Shown here in pieces: positions 21,362 to 30,982 of a DNA stretch of 44,862 nucleotides. The notes below the pieces were generated by a model that had not been told where the DNA came from, did not search any database, and saw only the letters and a program-made list of their open reading frames with translations. Numbering within the stretch: the first letter of the stretch is position 1; every line of letters starts with the position of its first letter. This DNA is from Acidobacteriota bacterium (lineage in GTDB: Bacteria > Acidobacteriota > Vicinamibacteria > Vicinamibacterales > UBA8438): positions 1 to 44,862 of the forward strand of contig JAPOYG010000102.1 of the NCBI GenBank assembly GCA_026706755.1. Direction: 5' to 3'. Made by a program: the position numbers and the translations under genes.

Positions 21362-21590
21362 GGCCGCGTCCGTCTCGCACCTGCAGGAGACCTTCCTCAA
21401 CGGCGCCCGCCGTGAGCGGCTGCAGGTGGTGATCCGCCTCATGGACGGGACCGAGGTCGACGGCCGCATCAAGAGCTTCGACCGCTTCTCCGTTCTCGTG
21501 GAGCACAACGGGGCGGACCACATGCTCTTCAAGCACGCGATCGCGCTGATTCGCCCCTTCGCCACCAATCTGCCGGGCGGCGCTTCGTAG
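21345..21590 (+). CDS. hfq: RNA chaperone Hfq
   Basis: 81 aa; LQETFLNGARRERLQVVIRLMDGTEVDGRIKSFDRFSVLVEHNGADHMLFKHAIALIRP (Sm1, and Sm2-like FKHA); miaA-hfq synteny. Confidence 0.92.
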   Translation: MSSRGEAASVSHLQETFLNGARRERLQVVIRLMDGTEVDGRIKSFDRFSVLVEHNGADHMLFKHAIALIRPFATNLPGGAS

Positions 21591-21605
21591 GCCCGGAGCC
21601 CCGGC

Positions 21606-22685
21606 ATGCTCGAGCCACCGGTTGGAGGCCCCCTGCGCGTGCGGCTCGAGGCGCGGGAGCGCGAGACCCTGGCGCCGTGGGCGGCGCGGGCCGGCGAGAG
21701 CCGGGGGCGCCTGCGGCCGGAGCCGGAGGATCCGATTCGGCCGGCCTTCCAGAGGGATCGCGACCGGATCGTGCACTCGAAGGCGTTCCGGCGGCTCAAG
21801 CACAAGACGCAGGTCTTCCTGGCCCCCACCGGCGACCATTACCGGACGCGGCTCACGCACACGCTCGAGGTGTCGCAGATTGCGCGGACCATCGCCAAGG
21901 TGCTCCGTCTCCACGAGGAGCTCACCGAGGCGATCGCCCTGGGACACGACCTGGGTCACACCCCGTTCGGACACGCCGGCGAGCGGGCGCTGCGCGGACT
22001 GGCGCCCGACGGCTTCAACCACTACGAGCAGAGCCTGCGCATCGTCGACGTGCTCGAGCGCGACGGACGCGGGCTGAACCTCTCCTGGGAGGTGCGCGAC
22101 GGGATCGCGAAGCACTCCAAGGGGAAGCGCGGAGCCCCGGTGGGTGCGTCCCCCGGACTGCGCGCGGCCACCCTCGAGGGTCAGGTGGCGCGCGTGGCCG
22201 ACATCATCGCGTACGTCAATCACGACATCGACGACGCGATCCGCGCCGGTATCCTGCAGGCGGCGGCCCTTCCCGCGGACGCGGTGGCGGTGCTCGGGCG
22301 CTCGTCGTCGCAACGGATCGGCCGCATGGTAACCGACGTCGTCGAGCAGAGCGTGCTGCGCCCGGAAGCACCGGAGATCGCCATGAGCGCCGAGGTACTG
22401 GAGGCGACGCTCTCGCTCCGGGAGTTCCTGTTCGCCGCCGTCTACGAGAACGACGCTGCGACGGGGGAGTTCGGCAAGGTCGCCGGCATCCTCGAGAGCC
22501 TCTGGAACCGGGTCCGGAGCGACCCGGCGCGCTTTCTCGACCGTGCCACCCTCGAGCGCGACGGCCTCGACGTCGCGTCGCGGGACTTCCTCGCGGGGAT
22601 GACGGATCGCTTCGCCATCGGACTCTTCGAGGAGCTGTTCGTCCCCCGCGGCTGGGGTGAGCGGGGCGGCTCGCGCGTGGTATAG
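21606..22685 (+). CDS. dGTPase-like HD-domain triphosphohydrolase
   Basis: RDRDRIVHSKAFRRLKHKTQVFLAPTGDHYRTRLTHTLEVSQIARTIAK, LGHDLGHTPFGHAGERAL, VNHDIDDAIRAGIL. Confidence 0.93.
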   Translation: MLEPPVGGPLRVRLEARERETLAPWAARAGESRGRLRPEPEDPIRPAFQRDRDRIVHSKAFRRLKHKTQVFLAPTGDHYRTRLTHTLEVSQIARTIAKVLRLHEELTEAIALGHDLGHTPFGHAGERALRGLAPDGFNHYEQSLRIVDVLERDGRGLNLSWEVRDGIAKHSKGKRGAPVGASPGLRAATLEGQVARVADIIAYVNHDIDDAIRAGILQAAALPADAVAVLGRSSSQRIGRMVTDVVEQSVLRPEAPEIAMSAEVLEATLSLREFLFAAVYENDAATGEFGKVAGILESLWNRVRSDPARFLDRATLERDGLDVASRDFLAGMTDRFAIGLFEELFVPRGWGERGGSRVV

Positions 22686-22712
22686 TGTCCGGTTCGCCCG
22701 CGGAGTCGAAGG

Positions 22713-23294
22713 ATGGCAGAGGAGGTTCGCTCCGGGGCAGGCGGGAAGCTGCTCCTCGATCTGAGCGCGCTGCGCCAGGGGGAGGCCAGGCTCGACCGCT
22801 CGTACGCGCCGGGCCTGTTTCCGCTTGGCCGGGGCGACGACCACTCGGTCGCCGCACCCGTGCGTCTGGCGCTCGCGATAGACCGCGACGGCGAGAGCTT
22901 CCGGTTGCGGGGGGGCCTCGGCACCGCGCTCGAGCTCGGCTGCTCGCGGTGCTTGGCGCGCTTCGAGATGACGGTCGACATCGACCTCGACGTACTGTAC
23001 CTGCCGCAGCGGGCCAACGCGGGCGAGGGAGAGCTCGAGATCGCCGACGACGACCTGAGCACGGCGTTCTATCGGGACGAGGAGCTCGACCTGGGGCATC
23101 TGATCCGGGAGCAACTGCAACTGGCGGTGCCGATGAAGCCGCTCTGCCGCGCGACGTGCCGCGGGCTGTGCGCCGTGTGCGGGATCGATCGGAACGTGGA
23201 ACGCTGCGACTGCGAGACGGTATGGCGCGATCCGCGCCTCGAGGCACTGCGCGCCCTGCGGCCCGCGGGACGCCCGGGCTCGGAGGGAAGCTGA
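22713..23294 (+). CDS. YceD/DUF177 family protein
   Basis: Position directly upstream of rpmF; internal CSRCLARFEMTVDIDLDVLYLP and C-terminal CRATCRGLCAVCGIDRNVERCDCE, typical of DUF177. Confidence 0.9.
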   Translation: MAEEVRSGAGGKLLLDLSALRQGEARLDRSYAPGLFPLGRGDDHSVAAPVRLALAIDRDGESFRLRGGLGTALELGCSRCLARFEMTVDIDLDVLYLPQRANAGEGELEIADDDLSTAFYRDEELDLGHLIREQLQLAVPMKPLCRATCRGLCAVCGIDRNVERCDCETVWRDPRLEALRALRPAGRPGSEGS

Positions 23295-23309
23295 GCAGGG
23301 ACGAAGAGG

Positions 23310-23492
23310 ATGGCGAATCCGAAGCGACGACATTCCAAGGCACGCACCGCGAAGCGTCGGGCGCATGACGCGCTGACGCCGGCCGGCCGAGGCGTATGCC
23401 CGCAGTGTCACGAGCCGAAGCTCCCGCACGTGGTCTGCCCGCACTGCGGCTACTACCGGGGCCGGCAGGTGCTTCCGGTCAAGGAAGAGTGA
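23310..23492 (+). CDS. rpmF: 50S ribosomal protein L32
   Basis: 60 aa; [23 protein letters not shown]...[25 protein letters not shown]. Confidence 0.97.
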   Translation: MANPKRRHSKARTAKRRAHDALTPAGRGVCPQCHEPKLPHVVCPHCGYYRGRQVLPVKEE

Positions 23493-23581
23493 TCCCCGCG
23501 GGTCGCCCGACTCCTCCGCCAGACCCCCCCGTGACGCTGCCTCGCCCGGCCGCCGGCGCGGTCGGGGCGATGGAGTGACCG

Positions 23582-24514
23582 ATGATTGCGTTCGTGTTTC
23601 CGGGCCAGGGCTCGCAGCGCGCCGGCATGGGGAAGGCGCTCGCGGCCGAATACCCCGTCTGCCGGGAAGCGTTCGAGCAGGCGGACGACGTGCTCGGCGA
23701 GCCGCTCGGTCGGCTGTGCTTCGAGGGGCCGGCGGAACGGCTCGCCCTCACGGAGAACACGCAACCGGCCGTGCTGGCGATGAGCATCGCCGTCCACCGC
23801 GTTCTCGCGGCCCGCGGACATGCCCCGGCCCTGGTGGCCGGCCACAGCCTCGGCGAGTACTCGGCTCACGTGGCGGCCGGGACGCTGGGGTACGCGGACG
23901 CGCTGCGCACCGTGCGCCGCCGCGGCGTCTACATGCAGGAGGCGGTACCGGTGGGGCAGGGAGCGATGGCCGCGGTCCTCGAACTGGAGACGGATCGGGT
24001 TCGTCAGGCGTGCGCGGATGCGGCCGGCGGCGACGTGGTGAGCGTGGCGAACGTGAACGCGCCCGGTCAGGTGGTCATCGCGGGGACGCGCGAGGCGGTC
24101 GCGCGCGCGGGGGAGCGGGCGCGGGAGCTCGGGGCGCGGCGCGTGCTGCCGCTCGACGTCAGCGCCCCGTTCCACTGCGCGCTGATGAAGCCTGCCGAGG
24201 AGCGGCTGGCGCGGGACCTCCGGGCGCTCGTCGTTGCCGATCCCGACGTGCCGGTCGTGGCCAACGTGGACGCCGAGCCGAAGCGAGGGGCGGCGGAGGC
24301 GGTCGACGCCCTCATCCGCCAGGTGAGCGCGCCGGTGCAGTGGGAGGCGGTGGTGCGCCGCATGGCCGAGGACGGGGTGACGACGTTCATCGAGGTCGGG
24401 CCCGGCAAGGTCCTGAGCCGCCTCGTTCGGCAGACGCTGCCCGCCGCGCGGGTGGCGCAGGTGAACGACGTGCGCAGCCTCGAGGCGGCGGGGGCGCTGC
24501 TGGCGGGACCATGA
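23582..24514 (+). CDS. fabD: Malonyl-CoA:ACP transacylase
   Basis: MIAFVFPGQGSQRAGMGKAL, VAGHSLGEYSAHVAAG, QVVIAGTREAV. Confidence 0.96.
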   Translation: MIAFVFPGQGSQRAGMGKALAAEYPVCREAFEQADDVLGEPLGRLCFEGPAERLALTENTQPAVLAMSIAVHRVLAARGHAPALVAGHSLGEYSAHVAAGTLGYADALRTVRRRGVYMQEAVPVGQGAMAAVLELETDRVRQACADAAGGDVVSVANVNAPGQVVIAGTREAVARAGERARELGARRVLPLDVSAPFHCALMKPAEERLARDLRALVVADPDVPVVANVDAEPKRGAAEAVDALIRQVSAPVQWEAVVRRMAEDGVTTFIEVGPGKVLSRLVRQTLPAARVAQVNDVRSLEAAGALLAGP

Positions 24515-25278
24515 CGCCGCGATCGGTGGGAACGCCCATGGTCGACCTCACGGGCCGCGTGGCGCTGGTGACCGGCGCCTCCCGGGGAATCGGACGGGCG
24601 GTGGCGCTCCGACTGGCCGCGGCCGGCGCCTCCGTGGTCGCCGGGGCCCGCGCGGACCACGCGGAGGAAGTTGTGCGCGAGGCGGTCGCGGCTGGCGGCG
24701 CGGCGCTCTCCGTCGGTCTGGACGTGACCGACGCGGACAGCGTGCGGCGGGCGGTGCAGGCGGCGTTGGACGGCTTCGGCCGGGTCGACATCCTGGTCAA
24801 CAACGCCGGCATCGTGAGCGACCAGCTCACGGTGCGCATGAAGCCGGCGGCATGGAACGCCGTGCTGGCCACGAATCTGACGGGCGCGTTCACCTGTTGC
24901 CAGATGGTGCTGCGCCCGATGCTGAAGCAGCGGTCGGGGCGCATCATCAACGTCGGGTCCGTCGTCGGGCAGTCCGGCAACGCGGGGCAGGCGAACTACG
25001 CGGCGACGAAGGCGGGGCTGACCGGGTTCACGAAGTCGCTGGCGCAAGAGGTGGCCTCGCGGGGCATCACCGTCAACGTGGTGGCGCCGGGCATGATCGA
25101 CACGGACATGATAGGCGGGCTGGACGAACGCGCGCGCGAGGCGATGGAAGGTCGGATCCCGCAGGGTCGCCTGGGAAGACCGGACGACGTGGCGGCCGCG
25201 GTGTGCTTTCTCGCGTCCGACGATGCGTCGTATATTACGGGGCAGGTCCTCGGCGTCAATGGCGGGATGTACATGTAG
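24511..25278 (+). CDS. fabG: 3-oxoacyl-ACP reductase
   Basis: VALVTGASRGIGRAVALRLAAAG, VNNAGI, YAATKAGLTGFTKSLAQE, C-terminal ITGQVLGVNGGMYM; ATGA overlap with fabD. Confidence 0.95.
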   Translation: MTPRSVGTPMVDLTGRVALVTGASRGIGRAVALRLAAAGASVVAGARADHAEEVVREAVAAGGAALSVGLDVTDADSVRRAVQAALDGFGRVDILVNNAGIVSDQLTVRMKPAAWNAVLATNLTGAFTCCQMVLRPMLKQRSGRIINVGSVVGQSGNAGQANYAATKAGLTGFTKSLAQEVASRGITVNVVAPGMIDTDMIGGLDERAREAMEGRIPQGRLGRPDDVAAAVCFLASDDASYITGQVLGVNGGMYM

Positions 25279-25290
25279 GAGGCTGGTTGC

Positions 25291-25593
25291 ATGGCGGTTG
25301 CTGACAAGGTCAAGGAGATCATCGTCGAGCATTTGGGCGTGGACGAGGACGAGGTGACGCCGGACGCGTCCTTTGTCGAGGACTTGGGCGCCGACTCGCT
25401 CGACACCGTCGAGCTGGTCATGCAGCTCGAAGAAGAGTTCAAGCTCGACATCCCCGACGAGGACGCCGAGAAGATCACTCGCGTCCGGGAGGCCATCGAG
25501 TACATCGAGTCGCACGCGGGCCGCAGCAGCAGCGGCAGCAGCGGCGACGCCGAGACCGGCAAGGTGGCGTCCGAATCGACCGACGAAGGCTAG
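25291..25593 (+). CDS. acpP: Acyl carrier protein with Ser/Gly-rich C-terminal extension
   Basis: [59 protein letters not shown]; phosphopantetheine Ser in DSL. Confidence 0.96.
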   Translation: MAVADKVKEIIVEHLGVDEDEVTPDASFVEDLGADSLDTVELVMQLEEEFKLDIPDEDAEKITRVREAIEYIESHAGRSSSGSSGDAETGKVASESTDEG

Positions 25594-25598
25594 GACCT

Positions 25599-26843
25599 TT
25601 GCAGAGGCGCGTCGTCGTCACCGGAGTCGGGCTGGTGTCGTCGCTCGGTATCGGGACCGAGCCGACCTGGGAGTCGCTGTGCGCCGGTCGGAGCGGCATC
25701 GGCGAGATTACCCACTTCGATGCTTCCGCATTCGCATCCCGCATCGCCGGCGAGGTCAAGGATTTCGACCCTCTGCAGTTCGTCAACCGGAAAGACGTCA
25801 AGAAGATGGACGTCTTCATCCAGTACGCCATCGCCGCCTCGGAGTTCGCCCTCTGTGACGCCGGCCTGAAGGCAGCGCAGCCCCTCGGCCCCGAGGTGGG
25901 CGTGTTCATCGCCTCGGGAATCGGCGGCTTCAGCACGATCGAGCGCGAGCATCAGTCCCTGTTGCGGGGCGGGCCCCGCAAGATCTCGCCGTTCTTCATC
26001 CCGTCCGCAATCATCAACCTCGCCGCGGGGCAGGTTTCCATTCGCTTCGGCGCGCGGGGGCCCAACTCCGCCACCTGCACGGCCTGCTCGGCATCGGCGC
26101 ATGCGATCGGCGACGCCTTCGAGATCGTGCGGCGCGGTACGGCCGAGGCGATGATCGCGGGCGGCTCCGAAGCGGCCATCACGCCCCTCGGCGTGGGCGG
26201 CTTCGCGGCAATGCGAGCCCTCTCGACGCGCAACGACGAGCCGCAGCGGGCCAGCCGCCCGTTCGACCGGGACCGGGACGGCTTCATCATCGGCGAGGGC
26301 GCCGGCGTCGTGGTGCTCGAGGAGCTCGAGCGCGCCCGCCGGCGGGGCGCGTCGATCTATGCGGAGCTCGTGGGCTACGGGATGTCGGCTGATGCCTTCC
26401 ACGTGACGGCGCCAGCCGAGGACGGCGACGGCGCGGTCCGCGTGATGAGCGCGGCCCTCGAGCAGGCCGCGGTAGCCCCCGAGCAGGTCGACTACATCAA
26501 CGCCCACGGCACCTCGACTCCGTACAACGATCGCCTCGAGACGCTCGCCATCAAGCGCTGCCTGGGTGCCCGCGCCTCCACCGTCGCGATCTCGTCGACC
26601 AAGTCGATGACGGGACACCTGCTCGGGGCGGCCGGCGGGCTCGAAGCGGGCATCACCGCGCTCGCCGTCCGGGAGCAGATCGCTCCGCCGACCATCAACC
26701 TCGAGAACCCCGACCCGGCGTGCGACCTGGACTACGTGCCGAACGAATCCCGGCCGCTGTCGATCGGTTACGCCCTCTCGAACTCGTTCGGCTTCGGCGG
26801 CACGAACGCCAGCCTGCTCCTCAAGAGGTACGAAGACACGTGA
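25599..26843 (+). CDS. fabF: 3-oxoacyl-ACP synthase II
   Basis: [25 protein letters not shown], active-site Cys [45 protein letters not shown]. Confidence 0.96.
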   Translation: MQRRVVVTGVGLVSSLGIGTEPTWESLCAGRSGIGEITHFDASAFASRIAGEVKDFDPLQFVNRKDVKKMDVFIQYAIAASEFALCDAGLKAAQPLGPEVGVFIASGIGGFSTIEREHQSLLRGGPRKISPFFIPSAIINLAAGQVSIRFGARGPNSATCTACSASAHAIGDAFEIVRRGTAEAMIAGGSEAAITPLGVGGFAAMRALSTRNDEPQRASRPFDRDRDGFIIGEGAGVVVLEELERARRRGASIYAELVGYGMSADAFHVTAPAEDGDGAVRVMSAALEQAAVAPEQVDYINAHGTSTPYNDRLETLAIKRCLGARASTVAISSTKSMTGHLLGAAGGLEAGITALAVREQIAPPTINLENPDPACDLDYVPNESRPLSIGYALSNSFGFGGTNASLLLKRYEDT

Positions 26844-27610
26844 AGATCGCCGTCTGCATCAAGCAGGTCGTCACCCGCGACTGGCCCTTGCGCATCGACG
26901 AATCGGCGGGTTGGGTCCGCGACGGAGACGCGAGCTTCGAGATGAACGAGCCGGACGCCTACGCCCTCGAGGAGGGACTGCGGCTCAAGGAGCGGCACGG
27001 GGGCGAGGTGGTCGTCTGCTCGGCCGGTCCCGCACGCGTCGCCCAGGTGATCCGGGAGGCGCTGGCCCGCGGTGCCGACCGGGCGATACACGTGGTGAGC
27101 GAGGATCTGCCCACCGCGGACGCGGGTGTCGTGGCGGAGGCTCTCGCCGCGGCGCTCCGCGACGAATCGTTCGACCTGGTGCTGACGGGCCTGCAGTCGG
27201 ACGATCAGGGATTCGGGGAGACCGGCGTGATCCTGGCGGATCGGCTCGGGCTGCCGCACGCCACCATCATCATGGAGATCGCGGCCGACGGCGACGGCGA
27301 GGGTCGTATCCGCGTGAAGCGGGAGCTCGAGGGCGGCTGGTTCCAGTGGCTCTCGATGCCGACCCCGGCCCTGCTGACGATCCAGAGCGGGATCAACCAG
27401 CTTCGCTATGCCACGCTGCGCGGCATCATGGCGGCCAAACGAAAGGAAGTTCGGACCGTGCCGTTCGCGTCTCCACCGCCATCCGCCTGGAACATCGTCG
27501 CCCTCCGCGTGCCGGTCAAGGACAAGCAGACACGGTTCGTCGACGGCCCGCCCGAGGCGGCGGCGGCCGAGCTCGTCCGGCTGCTGCGCGACGAGGCGCG
27601 CGCCCTCTGA
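26840..27610 (+). CDS. etfB: Electron transfer flavoprotein beta subunit
   Basis: GTGA overlap with fab[21 protein letters not shown]...[45 protein letters not shown]. Confidence 0.94.
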   Translation: MKIAVCIKQVVTRDWPLRIDESAGWVRDGDASFEMNEPDAYALEEGLRLKERHGGEVVVCSAGPARVAQVIREALARGADRAIHVVSEDLPTADAGVVAEALAAALRDESFDLVLTGLQSDDQGFGETGVILADRLGLPHATIIMEIAADGDGEGRIRVKRELEGGWFQWLSMPTPALLTIQSGINQLRYATLRGIMAAKRKEVRTVPFASPPPSAWNIVALRVPVKDKQTRFVDGPPEAAAAELVRLLRDEARAL

Positions 27611-27655
27611 CGGCGATCCAGTCACGCCCCTCCCGCGGAAGGATGACAGTGAACG

Positions 27656-28639
27656 ATGCCGATGCCCTCGAGTGACCGCGCACCCGTCCTGGTCATCGCC
27701 GAGCAGCGGGCCGGCAACCTCAACCCCGTGACCTGGGAGACGGTGGCGGCAGCCCAGGCGCTCGGGGGGGCGGTCGCCGTGGCGGTGGCCGGCACCGGGA
27801 TCGCCGGGGCGGCGGCCGAGCTCGCGGCGGCGGACGTGGCCGAGGTGCTGGTCCTGGAGGACCCGGCGCTCGAGAGCTACACGCCCGACGGCCACATCGC
27901 CGCCCTCGCCTCCCTCGTCGAGCAGGAGCGGCCCGGCCTGGTGCTCTTCCCGCACACCTACCAGACGCGCGACTACGCGCCGGCGCTGGCGAACCGCCTC
28001 GGCGGCGTCCTCATTCCGGACTGCGTCGGGGCGGAGGTACGCGACGCCGGGCTCGTCCTGCTGCGGCCGATGTTCCAGGGCAAGTTCGTGGCGGAGGTGG
28101 CGCCGGCGGGACCGGGGCCCCATTGCATCAGCTTCCAGATCGGCGCCTGGCGAGCGGACGCCGCGGCGCGGGGTGGGGCGGCGGCGACGCGCACCGTTCC
28201 CGTGTCCGTCGACGGCTCGACCATCCGGCAGCGCCCGGAGGCGCCGTTCCAGGAAGCGAAGCAGGCCGTCGACCTGACGCAGGCGGAGCGGATCGTCGCC
28301 GTCGGCCGGGGCATCAAGGGGCAGGAGCACCTGCCGCTCGTGCAGGAGCTCGCTCGCGCGCTCGGCGCGGAGGTGGCCGCCTCGCGGCCGATCTGCGACT
28401 CCGGGTGGCTCCCGATGGACCGGCAGATCGGCAGCTCCGGCCAGACCGTGTCCCCCAAGCTCTACGTGGCGCTGGGCATCTCCGGCGCCATCCAGCACCT
28501 CGTGGGCATGAAGGGTTCCCGAACCATCGTGGCCGTCAACAAGGACGCCGACGCCCCGATCTTCGAGGTCGCCGACTACGGCATCGTCGGCGACCTGTTC
28601 GAGGTCGTGCCGGCCCTGGTGGCGGCGCTGGGGGAGTGA
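27656..28639 (+). CDS. etfA: Electron transfer flavoprotein alpha subunit
   Basis: [30 protein letters not shown]-terminal FAD domain [80 protein letters not shown]. Confidence 0.95.
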   Translation: MPMPSSDRAPVLVIAEQRAGNLNPVTWETVAAAQALGGAVAVAVAGTGIAGAAAELAAADVAEVLVLEDPALESYTPDGHIAALASLVEQERPGLVLFPHTYQTRDYAPALANRLGGVLIPDCVGAEVRDAGLVLLRPMFQGKFVAEVAPAGPGPHCISFQIGAWRADAAARGGAAATRTVPVSVDGSTIRQRPEAPFQEAKQAVDLTQAERIVAVGRGIKGQEHLPLVQELARALGAEVAASRPICDSGWLPMDRQIGSSGQTVSPKLYVALGISGAIQHLVGMKGSRTIVAVNKDADAPIFEVADYGIVGDLFEVVPALVAALGE

Positions 28640-28640
28640 G

Positions 28641-30284
28641 CTGGACCGCGAGACGCTCGACGTCGACGTGCTGATCGTCGGTGGAGGCCCCGCCGGCCTC
28701 GCCGCGGCCTACCGCCTTGCCACGCGCCACCGGGGCCCGGGCGGCGACCCTCCGGTGGTCGCCGTGCTCGAGAAGTCCCGCGAAGCGGGCGCCCACATGC
28801 TGTCCGGGGCCGTGCTCGACCCGTCGGCGCTGACGGATCTGATGCCGGACTGGCGGTCGCGCGGGGCGCCGGTGGAGGTTCCGGTCACCGAGGACCGCAT
28901 CTACTTCCTGACCGAGCGCCGCCGGATTCCGTTTCCCGTCACGCCGCCCCCGCTCCGCAATCACGGTAATTACGTCATCTCGCTCAACCGCCTCGTGCGC
29001 TGGCTGGCCGGGCAGGTCGAGGCGGCCGGCGTCGACATCTTCGCGGGGTTCGCCGGTGCCGAGCTCCTGTACGAGGGGGACCGCGTGGTCGGGGTCCGCA
29101 CCGGGGACCGCGGCATCGACCGCGAAGGGAACCGCAAGGCGACGTTCGAGCCGGGGGTCGACATCCGCGCCCAGGTCACCGTGCTGGCCGACGGGGTGCG
29201 CGGCAACCTGACCAAGTCCCTCGTCGAACGCTTCCGGCTCGACGGGGGACGGCTGCCTCAGGTGTACGCGGTCGGGATCAAGGAGCTGTGGGACGTTCCT
29301 GCCGGTCGCCTGCCGGCCGGGGCCGTCATCCACACCCTGGGCTACCCGCTGCCGCACGAGCAGTTCGGGGGCGGGTTCCTCTACGCGCTCCCCGACGGCG
29401 CCCTGTCGGTCGGCTTCGTCGCCGGGCTCGACTACCGCGACCCCGGGTTCGACCCGCACTCCGCGTTCCAGCGCTTCAAGCGCCACCCTCTCGTGGCCGG
29501 CCTGCTGGCCGGCGGCGAGATGGTCCGCTACGGGGCGAAGGCCCTGCCGGAGGGAGGCTGGCACGCGATTCCGCGCTGTCACGTCGACGGCGCCCTGATC
29601 GTCGGCGATGCGGCCGGCTTCCTGAACTCGATGCGGCTCAAGGGCATTCACCTTGCAATGCAGAGCGGCATCGCCGCCGCGGATGCCGCCCTCGATGCTC
29701 TGGAGGCCTGGGACACGTCGGCCGAACGTCTCGCCCGCTACGCCGCGCTCGTCGAGTCGGGTCCGATCCGGCGCGAGCTCCATCCGGTGCGCAACGTGCA
29801 CCAGGCCTTCGCGGGCGGACTCCTGCCCGGGCTGCTCTACTCCGGCCTGTCGCTGGTGACCGGCGGCTGGTGGATCCGCGATCCGATGCCGGCGCACCCC
29901 GGGCACCAACGGATGCAGCACGTCCGGGGAGAGCGCTCTGCCGCGCCCGACGCCGTGCCGGTCGACCGCCGGCTGACGTTCGACAAGCTGACCAACGTCC
30001 ACTATTCCGGCACGCGGCACGACGAGGACCAGCCGTCGCACCTGCTGGTCCAGGATACGGACGTGTGCCGGACGCGCTGCCGCGAGGAGTACGGCAATCC
30101 GTGCACGCGCTTCTGCCCGGCGGCCGTCTACGAGATGGTGGACGCCCGTGGGGGCGGCAAGCGGTTGCAGATCAACGCCTCGAACTGCGTCCACTGCAAG
30201 ACGTGCGACATCATGGACCCGTATCAGATCATCGACTGGGTCCCGCCCGAGGGGGGCGGCGGCCCCCGCTACGAAGGCATGTGA
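28641..30284 (+). CDS. Electron transfer flavoprotein-ubiquinone oxidoreductase (start codon uncertain: CTG 28641 or further upstream; GTG 28668 looks too short)
   Basis: VDVLIVGGGPAGLAAAYRLA, HMLSGAVLDPSAL, C-terminal ferredoxin domain CRTRCREEYGNPCTRFCPAAVYEMV...INASNCVHCKTCDIMDPYQIIDWVPPEGGGGPRYEGM. Confidence 0.94.
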   Translation: MDRETLDVDVLIVGGGPAGLAAAYRLATRHRGPGGDPPVVAVLEKSREAGAHMLSGAVLDPSALTDLMPDWRSRGAPVEVPVTEDRIYFLTERRRIPFPVTPPPLRNHGNYVISLNRLVRWLAGQVEAAGVDIFAGFAGAELLYEGDRVVGVRTGDRGIDREGNRKATFEPGVDIRAQVTVLADGVRGNLTKSLVERFRLDGGRLPQVYAVGIKELWDVPAGRLPAGAVIHTLGYPLPHEQFGGGFLYALPDGALSVGFVAGLDYRDPGFDPHSAFQRFKRHPLVAGLLAGGEMVRYGAKALPEGGWHAIPRCHVDGALIVGDAAGFLNSMRLKGIHLAMQSGIAAADAALDALEAWDTSAERLARYAALVESGPIRRELHPVRNVHQAFAGGLLPGLLYSGLSLVTGGWWIRDPMPAHPGHQRMQHVRGERSAAPDAVPVDRRLTFDKLTNVHYSGTRHDEDQPSHLLVQDTDVCRTRCREEYGNPCTRFCPAAVYEMVDARGGGKRLQINASNCVHCKTCDIMDPYQIIDWVPPEGGGGPRYEGM

Positions 30285-30967
30285 GCCCGCCGGCCGGCAC
30301 GACGCGGCTGACGCGGAGCCAGCGAGCGCAGGCTGCGGCCATCGCGGCAGCCGGCTATCCGACCGTCGCCCTGCTGGGACGGTCGCTGCGCTGGACCGTC
30401 CGCGGCTACGAACACTACGAGGCCCTCGAACGAGCGGGCCAACCGCCGATTTTCGCGTTCTGGCACGGGCGCATTCTCGCGGCAACCTACTTCTGGCGGC
30501 GGCGCGGCATCGTCGTGATGACCAGCGCGAACTTCGACGGCGAGTGGATCGCGCGCATCATCGAGCGGTTCGGGTACGGGACGGCCCGGGGTTCCACCTC
30601 CCGCGACGGTCGCCGGGCCCTGGCCCAGCTCCGGCGCGACATGCAGGCGGGGCGCCCGGCCGCGTTCACCGTCGACGGCCCCCGCGGCCCCGCGCGGTCG
30701 GTCCAGCCGGGGGCCGTCTGGCTGGCGCGGCTGACGGGGCAGCCGATTCTGCCGTTCCACATCGAGGCGTCCCCGTGCTGGACCGTACGGAGCTGGGATC
30801 GGGCCCAGGTGCCGAAGCCGTTCGCCCGCGCCGCGATCGTCGTGGGGCAACCCATTCCCGCGCCGCCGGCGAGCGAGGAGCGGATCGAGACGACGAGGCT
30901 GGAGCTCGAGCGGGCGTTGCACGGCGCCGCGCGCCGCGCGCTGGCGTTGATGGGCCGGGACGCCTGA
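30281..30967 (+). CDS. DUF374 lysophospholipid acyltransferase-family protein
   Basis: PPIFAFWHGRILAATYFWRRRGIVVMTSANFDGEWIARIIERFGYGTARGSTSRDGRRAL, AAFTVDGPRGPARSVQPGAVWLA; GTGA overlap with the ETF-QO gene. Confidence 0.88.
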   Translation: MSPPAGTTRLTRSQRAQAAAIAAAGYPTVALLGRSLRWTVRGYEHYEALERAGQPPIFAFWHGRILAATYFWRRRGIVVMTSANFDGEWIARIIERFGYGTARGSTSRDGRRALAQLRRDMQAGRPAAFTVDGPRGPARSVQPGAVWLARLTGQPILPFHIEASPCWTVRSWDRAQVPKPFARAAIVVGQPIPAPPASEERIETTRLELERALHGAARRALALMGRDA

Positions 30968-30982
30968 GACAAGGGGGCCGAA

